Below, one piece after another: positions 5,991 through 12,627 of a DNA stretch of 12,627 nucleotides. Numbering within the stretch: position 1 is the first letter of the stretch; every line of letters begins with the position of its first letter. Where the stretch lies: positions 1 through 12,627 of the forward strand of contig CAMCUJ010000012.1 in assembly GCA_945878965.1 (NCBI GenBank), given 5' to 3'. The position numbers and the translations under genes are program-made. The DNA is from an uncultured Clostridia bacterium. Its GTDB lineage: Bacteria; Bacillota; Clostridia; Monoglobales; Monoglobaceae. The notes under the pieces are model-generated. The model did not search any database and was not told the origin of the DNA. It saw only the letters and a list, made by a program, of their open reading frames with translations.

Positions 5991-7427
5991 ATGCTTGAAA
6001 ACGAGCTTATTAATCTTGCAAATTCTATAAAAGAACAAAAATGTGAAAATAATTATATAGAAGTTAAAGCGGCAAAAGAGGGCTGCCCTAAAATTTTTGA
6101 TACTTTGTCTTCTTTTTCAAATCAAGAAGGAGGCGGTAAAATCATTTTTGGTATTGATGAAAATGATAACTATAATGTATGCGGAGTATATGATGCTGCC
6201 GATTTACAGAAAAAGATAATGGAACAAAGTATGCAAATGGAACCGGAAGTAAGGCTTCTTTGCACAACTTCAATTATTGATGATAAAACGATTGTCTGTG
6301 CCGAAATTCAGGAGATTGATAATTTTCAAAAGCCCTGTTTCTATAAAGGTAAAGGCAGATTAAAAGGTTCTTATATACGTGTAGGCGACGGCGACAGACT
6401 TATGACCGAATATGAGGTTTACAGCTATGAAGCATTCAGGCAGAAGATACATGATGAGTTACGTGAAGCTCCCAGAGCAAACCTTAATGATATCAATACA
6501 GATAAATTCTCTGAATATATGCTTTATTTAAGAAAGTCCAAGCCTAATTTATCGGAGCTTACAGAAGACAGAATACAAGCTCTGCAGGGTTTTAAGATTA
6601 ATAATAGCCCTACATTAACCGGAATTATGCTATTTTCCGATTATCCGCAGGCTTTTTTTCCTCAGCTATGCATTACCGCAGTTTCTGTTCCGGGCACCGA
6701 AATGAGTATAACCGGAAAAGTAGGCGAAAGGTTTATTGACAACGAGAGAATAGACGGAACTATTGTTCAGATGCTTAAACAGACTCTTGCGTTTATCAGA
6801 AGAAATATGAAAACGAAAACTATCATTGACAAATATACAGGCGAAAGAAAGGACAAACCAGAATATCCCGTTATTGCCCTTCGTGAAATAATTCTTAATG
6901 CACTTATTCATAGAGATTATAGTATTCATACCGACTTTACACCAATTTCGGTGAGAATGTTCAGCGACAGAATAGAAATAGAAAATCCGGGAGGACTCTA
7001 TGGACGTATGACCTTGGATTTACTCGGAAAAGTATCAGCAGACACAAGAAATCCGTTTTTAGCCTCTGCTTTGGAAATTATGAAAGAAACCGAAAACAGG
7101 TACAGCGGAATTCCTACAATTGTAAATTCAATGAAAGAGGCCGATTTGCCTGCCCCAAGGTTTGAAAATGAAAGAGGAGTTTTCAGAGTTACTTTATTTA
7201 ATCACTATACTGATGAAAATTCAAATATAACTTCCGAAGAACGGGAAATTCTTGAATTCTGCAATATACCAAGAAGCAGAAAAGAATTAGAAATTCTTTT
7301 TTCGGGCAGAATCAGTATTGCGTATCTTATGACGAAATATATACATCCTATGCTTGAAAAAGGATTACTCGGCTTAACTATTCCGGAAAAACCCCGAAGT
7401 AAAAATCAAAAATATTTCAAAATATAG
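5991..7427 (+). CDS. AlbA_2 (Schlafen-like) and GHKL ATPase-domain predicted transcriptional regulator
   Basis: A protein of the COG2865 type: an N-terminal AlbA_2 domain, a GHKL-like ATP-binding domain and a C-terminal winged-helix segment. Residues about 20-140 carry the AlbA_2 pattern (YIEVKAAK at 22-29, then FDTLSSFSNQEGGGKIIFGIDE at 36-57). The ATPase-like part has an N-box ALREIILNALIHRDY (296-310, Glu299 and Asn303) and IEIENPGGL (328-336), then the family's RNPFLASALEIM (353-364). Residues about 415-475 look like a winged helix with a basic end (KPRSKNQKY). The 478 aa are typical. Such proteins are annotated as predicted transcriptional regulators, but their ligands and targets are mostly unknown. 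It is a single-gene unit with its own perfect promoter and a terminator. The repeat array upstream suggests self-regulation. Similar proteins also occur in mobile and defence regions, but nothing adjacent here indicates that role. Confidence 0.85.
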   Translation: MLENELINLANSIKEQKCENNYIEVKAAKEGCPKIFDTLSSFSNQEGGGKIIFGIDENDNYNVCGVYDAADLQKKIMEQSMQMEPEVRLLCTTSIIDDKTIVCAEIQEIDNFQKPCFYKGKGRLKGSYIRVGDGDRLMTEYEVYSYEAFRQKIHDELREAPRANLNDINTDKFSEYMLYLRKSKPNLSELTEDRIQALQGFKINNSPTLTGIMLFSDYPQAFFPQLCITAVSVPGTEMSITGKVGERFIDNERIDGTIVQMLKQTLAFIRRNMKTKTIIDKYTGERKDKPEYPVIALREIILNALIHRDYSIHTDFTPISVRMFSDRIEIENPGGLYGRMTLDLLGKVSADTRNPFLASALEIMKETENRYSGIPTIVNSMKEADLPAPRFENERGVFRVTLFNHYTDENSNITSEEREILEFCNIPRSRKELEILFSGRISIAYLMTKYIHPMLEKGLLGLTIPEKPRSKNQKYFKI

Positions 7428-7450
7428 ATATATAAAGTTACGTACTATAC

Positions 7451-7490
7451 AAATAAGTCTTAGAGCAAAACCGCTCCAAGACTTATTTTA
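7451..7490 (+). terminator. Terminator, probably bidirectional, between the AlbA_2 gene and carB
   Basis: AAATAAGTCTTAGAGC (7451-7466) pairs with 7473-7488 over 16 positions with one A-C mismatch, around a 6-nt loop (AAAACC). ATTTTA follows on the plus strand. On the minus strand the arm ends in ACTTATTTGTAT, so it can also end carAB transcripts arriving from the right, though with a poorer T-run. Confidence 0.82.
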
Positions 7491-7503
7491 ATATCATAAT
7501 CAA

Positions 7504-7565
7504 CTTTCATTGCCGTCGGCGTTAGCCGACCAACACAGCTTCATTTGCCGGCGATAGCCGAGCAA
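7504..7565 (-). repeat. Tandem pair of related GC-rich palindromes after carB (REP-like)
   Basis: Read on the minus strand, two related units follow each other: TTGCTCGGCTATCGCCGG at the start of 7565-7539, and TTGGTCGGCTAACGCCGA at the start of 7533-7504. Each is a short hairpin (CGGC/GCCG or GTCGGC/GCCGAC with a 4-nt loop), flanked by TTG and CAA and followed by ATGAA or TGAA. They lie 23-87 bases past the carB stop. GC-rich stems in AT-rich DNA, present as two divergent copies, resemble REP/BIME elements that stabilise 3' ends. They could also help end carAB mRNA. Confidence 0.65.
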
Positions 7566-7588
7566 GGTAAAGTAACCGCTGTCGCCGA

Positions 7589-10500
7589 TTATACTATTTC
7601 TTTGATTGAAATAATATCAAGATTTTCGCTTACCATATCCTTTTCAACAATGTCTGCCATAGCCGCTACAGTGTCAAGTGATGTAAGCAAGGTTACCGAA
7701 CACTCGGAGCTTGTTCTTCTTATCTTGAAGCCGTCGCTCTTTGTGTCATTACCCTTCTTAGGAATGTCAACTATAAGGTCAACAACACCGCTTCTTATAA
7801 CGTCAAGAACGTTTGGAACGCCCTCGCTGATTTTCTTAACGCACTGAACATCTATGCCGTTCTCCTTAAGATATGCAGCAGTACCCGAAGTTGCAAGGAA
7901 TCTGCATCCGGCAGCCACAAACTTCTTCGCTATCGGCAGGAAGTTCTCCTTATCTCTGTTTCTGATTGTTGCAAGAATTGTACTGCCCTTGCCCGGAACT
8001 GTCATTCCTGCACCCTCAAATCCCTTTAAAAGTGCCTCATCAACATTGTGTCCCACACCAAGAACCTCACCTGTTGAACGCATCTCAGGACCAAGGCTTA
8101 CTTCAACTCTCGGCAATTTCTCCGTTGAGAACACAGGAACCTTTACCGCAACCATTCCTGTTTCCTTGCTTATTCCGCTCTCGTAGCCCATATCCTTAAG
8201 TGTTTCGCCAAGCATAATTCTTGTCGCAATCTCAATTACAGGTACGTTTGTAACCTTTGTTATATACGGAACTGTTCGGCTTGAACGTGGATTTACTTCG
8301 ATTATATAAAGCTCACCCTTAAACTCAATAAACTGAATGTTTATCATTCCGATAACCTTAAGCGCAAGAGAAATTTCTCTTGTAACTGTCATTATCTTCT
8401 CCTTCATCTCGTCGGAAACATTCTGAGGCGGATAAATCGAAATACTGTCACCCGAGTGAATACCGGCTCTTTCAAGATGTTCCATAATTCCCGGTATAAG
8501 TACATCTGTACCATCGCATATAGCGTCAACCTCAAGCTCACGTCCGCCAAGATATCTGTCTATAAGAACAGGGTTCTTTCTGTCTTTTTCAAATGCGTCC
8601 TCAAGATAACGCACAAGCTCTTTTTCGTTGTAGGTAATCTCCATACCCTGTCCGCCAAGTACGTAAGACGGTCTTACAAGAAGCGGATATTCAAGAAGGT
8701 CAGCTTCCTTTATACCCTCTCTTACGCTCCATACAGCCTTACCCTTAGGTCGTTTGATATTAAGCTTTTCAAGAAGCTCATCAAACTTTTCTCTGTCCTC
8801 TGCCGCATCTATCTGCTCAGGCTTTGTTCCAAGTATCGGAACATTCATCTCATCAAGGAAGTTCGCAAGCTTTATAGCTGTCTGTCCACCAAACTGAAGT
8901 ATTACTCCGTCCGGCTTCTCCTTTTCAATTATGCTTAAAACGTCCTCCTCTGTAAGAGGTTCAAAGTAAAGCTTATCCGATGTGTCAAAGTCTGTACTTA
9001 CCGTTTCAGGATTGTTGTTTATAATTATAGTTTCAATTCCACGCTTTCTGAGTGCCTTAATGCTCTGAACACTGCAGTAGTCAAACTCTATACCCTGTCC
9101 GATTCTGATAGGACCCGAGCCTATAACCAATACCTTTTTCTTATCAGTAGGAATTGCCTCGTCTACCTCATCATAGGTTGAATAGTAGTAAGGTGTAACT
9201 GCGTCAAACTCTCCGGCACAGGTATCAACCATCTTGTATACAGGAAGAATTCCGAAGCTCTTTCTTAATCTGAATACCTCATTTGCCGGAACTCCCAAAA
9301 GCTCTGCCATACCCTTGTCGCTAAAACCGAATTTCTTATACTTTTTCATAAGCTCAGGAGTGATATCCTCAAGTTTAAGCTTCTTTATCTCCTCTTCCAT
9401 AACAACAATGTTCTCAATCTTCTTAACAAAGAACGGATCCATTCCCGTAAGCTCGCATATCTTCTCCATTCTGTAGTTACGTCTTATCATCTCGGCAAGG
9501 TCAAACAATCTTTCATCATCGGGAACCTGAACTCTGCGTTTAAGCTCCTCAGTACTTCTCTCGGTTGAAGATTTACGCTCAAGTGTGTACTGCTTAATCT
9601 CAAGGGAACGCACACCCTTTAGAATTGCCGCCTCAAAGTTGTTTGCAATGGACATAACCTCGCCTGTTGCCATCATCTTTGTTCCAAGGTTACGCTTTGC
9701 ACCAAAGAACTTATCAAACGGCCACTTCGGAATTTTAGCAACTATATAATCAATTGCAGGCTCAAAGCATGCAAATGTATTTCCCGTTACGGCATTTTTT
9801 ATCTCGTCAAGGTTGTAGCCAAGTGCAATCTTTGATGCAATCTTTGCAATAGGATAGCCTGTCGCCTTAGACGCAAGAGCAGATGAACGGCTCACACGAG
9901 GGTTAATCTCGATTACCGCATAGTTAAAGCTGTCAGGATCAAGTGCAAATTGAACGTTACATCCGCCCTTGATTTCAATTGAATTGATAATGTCAAGTGC
10001 CGCAGTTCTAAGCATCTGATACTCTTTATCCGCAAGAGTCTGAGCAGGTGCAACAACTATACTGTCACCTGTGTGAACACCGACCGGGTCAACGTTTTCC
10101 ATACTACATACGGTTATAGCATTTCCCGCTCCATCTCTGATTACCTCAAACTCAATCTCTTTCCAGCCCTTTATGGATTTCTCGATAAGAACCTGACCTA
10201 CACGGCTGAGATGTATACCTTGAGCCGCAATTGCCGAAAGCTCTTCTTCGTTTTCTGCAATACCGCCGCCCGTTCCGCCGAGTGTGTATGCCGGTCTTAC
10301 AATTACGGGATAACCGATTTTAGCGGCAAAGCTTAATGCGTCCTCAACTGTAGTTACAATATCACTTTCAACTATAGGCTGATGAGTTCTTTCCATAAGA
10401 GCCTTAAAGCTCTCTCTGTCCTCACCCTCTTTAATTGATTCAATAGCGGTACCTATAACCTTTACGCCGTACTTGTCAAGAATACCCTTGTCGTAAAGCT

Positions 10501-10801
10501 CACAGGCAAGATTAAGACCTGTCTGACCGCCCATCCCGGCAATAAGACTGTCCGGACGTTCTTTTTTTATAACCTTCTCCAAAAACTCAATGCTTAGCGG
10601 CTCAATGTAAGTCTTGTCCGCCATATCACGATCCGTCATAATTGTAGCAGGGTTACTGTTTACAAGTACAACCTCTATGCCCTCTTCCTTTATTGCCTGA
10701 ACTGCCTGTGTTCCCGAATAATCAAACTCCGCAGCCTGTCCGATAACTATCGGTCCTGAACCGATAACCAAAACCTTTTTTATGTCTTCGTTTCTTGGCA
10801 T
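7589..10801 (-). CDS. carB: Carbamoyl phosphate synthase, large (ammonia-using) subunit
   Basis: Makes carbamoyl phosphate from bicarbonate, two ATP and ammonia channelled from CarA, for pyrimidine and arginine synthesis; cytosolic. The 1070 aa are full length. The two homologous halves are both present. The first has [17 protein letters not shown] (14-30), [12 protein letters not shown] (169-180) and the metal site [11 protein letters not shown] (298-308). The second repeats these as [27 protein letters not shown] and [12 protein letters not shown]. The C-terminal MGS-like allosteric domain (about the last 130 aa) contains [16 protein letters not shown] and [13 protein letters not shown], so nucleotide control is expected. 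GAGGAGG (10811-10817) lies 9 nt before the ATG. It follows carA by 45 bp in one operon. Confidence 0.98.
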   Translation of the reverse strand: MPRNEDIKKVLVIGSGPIVIGQAAEFDYSGTQAVQAIKEEGIEVVLVNSNPATIMTDRDMADKTYIEPLSIEFLEKVIKKERPDSLIAGMGGQTGLNLACELYDKGILDKYGVKVIGTAIESIKEGEDRESFKALMERTHQPIVESDIVTTVEDALSFAAKIGYPVIVRPAYTLGGTGGGIAENEEELSAIAAQGIHLSRVGQVLIEKSIKGWKEIEFEVIRDGAGNAITVCSMENVDPVGVHTGDSIVVAPAQTLADKEYQMLRTAALDIINSIEIKGGCNVQFALDPDSFNYAVIEINPRVSRSSALASKATGYPIAKIASKIALGYNLDEIKNAVTGNTFACFEPAIDYIVAKIPKWPFDKFFGAKRNLGTKMMATGEVMSIANNFEAAILKGVRSLEIKQYTLERKSSTERSTEELKRRVQVPDDERLFDLAEMIRRNYRMEKICELTGMDPFFVKKIENIVVMEEEIKKLKLEDITPELMKKYKKFGFSDKGMAELLGVPANEVFRLRKSFGILPVYKMVDTCAGEFDAVTPYYYSTYDEVDEAIPTDKKKVLVIGSGPIRIGQGIEFDYCSVQSIKALRKRGIETIIINNNPETVSTDFDTSDKLYFEPLTEEDVLSIIEKEKPDGVILQFGGQTAIKLANFLDEMNVPILGTKPEQIDAAEDREKFDELLEKLNIKRPKGKAVWSVREGIKEADLLEYPLLVRPSYVLGGQGMEITYNEKELVRYLEDAFEKDRKNPVLIDRYLGGRELEVDAICDGTDVLIPGIMEHLERAGIHSGDSISIYPPQNVSDEMKEKIMTVTREISLALKVIGMINIQFIEFKGELYIIEVNPRSSRTVPYITKVTNVPVIEIATRIMLGETLKDMGYESGISKETGMVAVKVPVFSTEKLPRVEVSLGPEMRSTGEVLGVGHNVDEALLKGFEGAGMTVPGKGSTILATIRNRDKENFLPIAKKFVAAGCRFLATSGTAAYLKENGIDVQCVKKISEGVPNVLDVIRSGVVDLIVDIPKKGNDTKSDGFKIRRTSSECSVTLLTSLDTVAAMADIVEKDMVSENLDIISIKEIV

Positions 10802-10846
10802 CTTAAATTTCCTCCTCTTTAAATACGCTCTGAACTTGCTTTTAAA

Positions 10847-11902
10847 TTACTTTAAGAATTCATCAAAAATATAACCCGAATCAAGAGGTCCGCCCGATGC
10901 CTCAGGGTGGAACTGTACACTCTGAACAGGCAGGGTCTTATGTCTTAATCCCTCAAGAGTATTGTCATTTACATTTATAAACCATGGCTCCACATCCTCC
11001 GGTAAATCCGATACCACATAGTTATGGTTCTGGGCCGATATATAAATTTTATTTGTTTTAAGGTCCTTTACAGGGTGATTTTCACCGTGATGACCAAACT
11101 TCAGCTTCTCGGTTTTTCCGCCAAGGGCAAGACCGATAATAAGGTGTCCCATACAAATTCCGCAAACCTTAACTCTGCCGATAAGCTTTTTAACGGTTTC
11201 GGTTACCTCAGGAATATCAAGAGGGTCACCCGGTCCGTTTGAAATAAACACCAAATCCGGCTCAACATCAAATATTTCATCTGCCGTAACGCTTGCCGGA
11301 AATACGTGAATGTTACAGTTACGCTTTTTAAGATTTTCAAGTATTCCTCTCTTTGCTCCAAGGTCAATGAATGCAACATTCTTTCCGCTGCCCTTAATCA
11401 GGTATTTCTCCTTTGCCGTAACCTCGGAAACAACCTTGCTGTTATCAAGGCTTTCAATACGTTCCTTTATCTCGCTGTCCGAAAGCTCTTTTCCGCCGCA
11501 TACTATAATTCCACGCATTACGCCCTTAGTTCTAAGTGTCTTTGTAAGTGCACGTGTGTCAATTCCTTCAAGTCCGAGAACGCCCTCCTGCTTTAAAAAG
11601 CCGTCAAGAGTCATTTCTGTTCTAAAGTTGTTTGGATAATCGCACTTTTCTCTTACAACTATAGCCTTTAAGGCCGGTTTTTCCGACTCATTATCTTCAA
11701 GGTTTATACCGTAGTTTCCGATAAGCGGATAAGTCATAACTACTATCTGACCGGCAAACGAAGGGTCTGTAATCGCCTCCTGATAACCTGTCATAGCCGT
11801 GGTGAATATTGCCTCACCAACCGTGTCATGCACATCTCCGAATGCTTGTCCTTTAAACCTTTCACCGTTTTCAAGTATCAATTCAGCAACATTAGTGTTC
11901 AT
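10847..11902 (-). CDS. carA: Carbamoyl phosphate synthase, small (glutaminase) subunit
   Basis: Class I glutamine amidotransferase that releases ammonia for CarB. From the ATG at 11902 it is 351 aa. The N-terminal CarA domain shows GEAIFTTAMTGYQEAITDPS (29-48), and the GATase domain has GICMGH with the nucleophile Cys250, FGHHGENHPVKD (269-280), and FHPEAS with His332 and Glu334 completing the triad. Leu254 sits where E. coli CarA has the glutamine-binding Gln273 (GICLGHQ), an uncommon change. An upstream GTG at 11995 would add 31 residues with no CarA similarity. It lies directly after the leader terminator, so it is rejected. AAGG at 11911-11914, 8 nt before the ATG, supports the shorter form. 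It is first in the carAB operon. Confidence 0.95.
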   Translation of the reverse strand: MNTNVAELILENGERFKGQAFGDVHDTVGEAIFTTAMTGYQEAITDPSFAGQIVVMTYPLIGNYGINLEDNESEKPALKAIVVREKCDYPNNFRTEMTLDGFLKQEGVLGLEGIDTRALTKTLRTKGVMRGIIVCGGKELSDSEIKERIESLDNSKVVSEVTAKEKYLIKGSGKNVAFIDLGAKRGILENLKKRNCNIHVFPASVTADEIFDVEPDLVFISNGPGDPLDIPEVTETVKKLIGRVKVCGICMGHLIIGLALGGKTEKLKFGHHGENHPVKDLKTNKIYISAQNHNYVVSDLPEDVEPWFINVNDNTLEGLRHKTLPVQSVQFHPEASGGPLDSGYIFDEFLK

Positions 11903-11910
11903 AAAAATAT

Positions 11911-11914
11911 CCTT
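11911..11914 (-). promoter_or_regulatory. Ribosome binding site that fixes the carA start
   Basis: AAGG lies 8 nt before the ATG at 11902, with AAAGG a little further upstream (11916-11920). It is modest, but it is better than anything before the alternative GTG at 11995, which follows the leader T-run directly. Confidence 0.6.
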
Positions 11915-11998
11915 GCCTTTCTGCCTGCATAAATTTTTATTGCTTTGCTTTAGTATATACGTTTTCCGTCTTAAATATGGGAATACCGTATACACATT

Positions 11999-12040
11999 AA
12001 AAAAGGACTATCAAAAAGCAATACCGCCTTTTAGATGTCC
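11999..12040 (-). terminator. Intrinsic terminator inside the carAB leader (attenuator)
   Basis: GGAC (12040-12037) pairs with GTCC (12008-12005), and AAAAGGC pairs with GCTTTTT (one G-U) around the loop GGTATT. A small internal loop and a bulge separate the two stems. Six T residues follow at 12004-11999. The terminator is about 100 nt upstream of the carA ATG, on the carAB strand and downstream of a perfect promoter, so operon transcription must read through it. Confidence 0.75.
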
Positions 12041-12163
12041 TATATTTGTAAAATTAGAAATACTGCCCCCTCCGCTTGAGAGAGAACCAAAAAAATTAAA
12101 AGGAGAAAACTTAAATGCAAAACTTTTCAATTTAAATAGAAACATTAATCTCAAAGTCAACAT
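12011..12163 (-). CDS. Possible 50-aa leader peptide of carAB
   Basis: An ATG at 12163 opens a 50-codon frame that ends with TGA (12013-12011) inside the descending arm of the leader terminator. AAGGG (12177-12173) lies 9 nt before it, a moderate ribosome site. The product begins MLTLRLMFLFKLKSFAFKF and contains ten Phe, all TTT, so the message is very U-rich, including a run of seven U at 12095-12089. It has a single Arg, which argues against arginine-codon attenuation. I do not recognise the peptide as a protein family. It could be a translated regulatory leader, or chance coding across a conserved RNA. Confidence 0.4.
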   Translation of the reverse strand: MLTLRLMFLFKLKSFAFKFSPFNFFGSLSSGGGSISNFTNIGHLKGGIAF

Positions 12164-12269
12164 ATCCGTCGTCCCTTTCCATTTTAATATATTCTTAATT
12201 CCTGCAATCCTTTAAAGATATATTTCGATTTAAAATCCTTTAATCTTCACATTCTCGCACATTTTTATT

Positions 12270-12299
12270 ATTATATCATAAATACAAATACATTGTCAA
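12270..12299 (-). promoter_or_regulatory. Strong carAB promoter
   Basis: On the minus strand, TTGACA (12299-12294) and TATAAT (12275-12270) are both perfect with an 18-bp spacer. TGA directly precedes the -10 as an extended element. The predicted start is near 12263. Confidence 0.9.
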
Positions 12300-12441
12300 C
12301 ACTTTTTATAAATTTTTTGTTCCGAATTTTGTTGAATTGTCTAGGTATATTATTTGATTTTATTTGGAGTATATTTTCTTTTTTATTTGTCACCTATCAA
12401 TCGCACCATAACATTTGCCGTAATCAACATATAAAACCAAC
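12300..12441. other. AT-rich spacer between divergent promoters
   Basis: No gene, RNA or clear operator is seen between the carAB promoter and the promoter at 12442. The spacer is AT-rich with several T-runs. Confidence 0.6.
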
Positions 12442-12470
12442 TTGACAGTTATCATAAAGAGAATTATAAT
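12442..12470 (+). promoter_or_regulatory. Perfect sigma-A promoter of the gene at the right edge
   Basis: TTGACA (12442-12447) and TATAAT (12465-12470) are 17 bp apart. The predicted start near 12477 gives a leader of about 110 nt. In it I find only very short frames and no recognised structure. Confidence 0.88.
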
Positions 12471-12587
12471 AATATCAAGAATGAAATTTTTCTTGTATTA
12501 AAGATTGGATAGGAATTGGTTCATTGATATTGATAAAATGGATTACTAAATTAAAGTTTCGGAAAGTTTTAGGAGGTATAATATATT

Positions 12588-12627
12588 ATGTATGTTATAA
12601 TTATTATTGCACTTATAGTTATAGTTT
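12588..12627 (+). CDS. Start of an unidentified gene with a hydrophobic N-terminus (cut by window edge)
   Basis: Thirteen codons are visible (MYVIIIIALIVIV), then the window ends. AGGAGGT (12571-12577) precedes the ATG, leaving 11 nt after AGGAGG, slightly long but acceptable, and a perfect promoter lies upstream. The unbroken hydrophobic run suggests a membrane anchor or transmembrane segment. The family cannot be named from so little. Confidence 0.6.
   Translation, partial: MYVIIIIALIVIV

Larger units (their letters stand above)
11903..12263 (-). promoter_or_regulatory. Long carAB leader with internal terminator (probable attenuation region)
   Basis: From the predicted start near 12263, about 360 nt precede carA. 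In transcript order it can form an AT-rich hairpin (AATATATCTTTAA with TTAAGAATATATT, one mismatch). Next comes a small stem (CGAC/GTTG, with AAAG/CTTT) around the start of a short frame, then a U-rich stretch, then CTCTCTC/GAGGGGG, and then the intrinsic terminator at 12040-11999. I see no PyrR-binding consensus, no T-box motif and no riboswitch I recognise. The first 220 nt could alternatively be an independent small RNA ending at the terminator. Confidence 0.65.

Noticed and set aside
7854..8199. Plus-strand open frames within 7545-10336
   Set aside because: These are antisense shadows of carB. CarB domains are continuous on the minus strand through the whole region.
11903..11995. Longer CarA starting at the GTG at 11995
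   Set aside because: The start is directly after the leader T-run, the added 31 residues are not CarA-like, and a better ribosome site precedes 11902.
11799..12215. Plus-strand 138-aa frame over the carA start and its leader
   Set aside because: It is antisense to the carA N-terminus and the leader RNA, with no promoter or ribosome site.
12005..12263. T-box or PyrR-binding leader before carA
   Set aside because: The T-box consensus with its UGGN bulge is absent; GGCGGTATTGC only vaguely resembles it. No PyrR-type AGAGAGGCU sequence is present.

Overview
The window looks like chromosomal DNA from an AT-rich, low-GC Firmicute, probably an anaerobic member of the Clostridia. The evidence is strong AGGAGG-type ribosome binding sites, near-consensus sigma-A promoters (several TTGACA-17/18-TATAAT), very AT-rich intergenic DNA, and Firmicutes-type PgcA, RpiB, L13/S9, AzlCD and CarAB proteins. 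It is mostly housekeeping metabolism. I see no CRISPR array, insertion sequence, prophage, rRNA or tRNA.

Layout. (1) 1-2238: pgcA (phosphoglucomutase family, minus strand, cut by the left edge) is divergent from rpiB (ribose-5-phosphate isomerase B); both handle sugar phosphates. (2) 2239-3173: a gap holding a small hairpin and three 9-bp repeats, then an alpha/beta-hydrolase esterase with a complete Ser-Asp-His triad. (3) 3174-4451: the rplM-rpsI operon, with a perfect promoter, a structured L13-type leader and a strong terminator. (4) 4452-5770: the translationally coupled azlCD amino-acid exporter pair, behind an extended -10 promoter and a palindrome-rich upstream region. (5) 5771-7490: a 478-aa AlbA_2/GHKL ATPase-like predicted regulator, preceded by five 12-bp repeats spaced exactly 20 bp apart and by a perfect promoter that leaves almost no 5' leader. 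(6) 7491-12300: the carAB operon on the minus strand. A tandem pair of REP-like palindromes lies just past carB, and a leader of about 360 nt runs upstream of carA. (7) 12300-12627: a divergent promoter and the first 13 codons of a hydrophobic gene cut by the right edge.

The two places most worth attention are the carAB leader and the repeat array at 5833-5924. The carAB leader holds an intrinsic terminator, and an overlapping 50-codon, TTT-rich reading frame ends inside the terminator hairpin. This resembles the logic of enterobacterial pyrBI attenuation and is unlike PyrR control. The repeat array looks like an operator for the adjacent regulator. Both interpretations are inferences from sequence layout.
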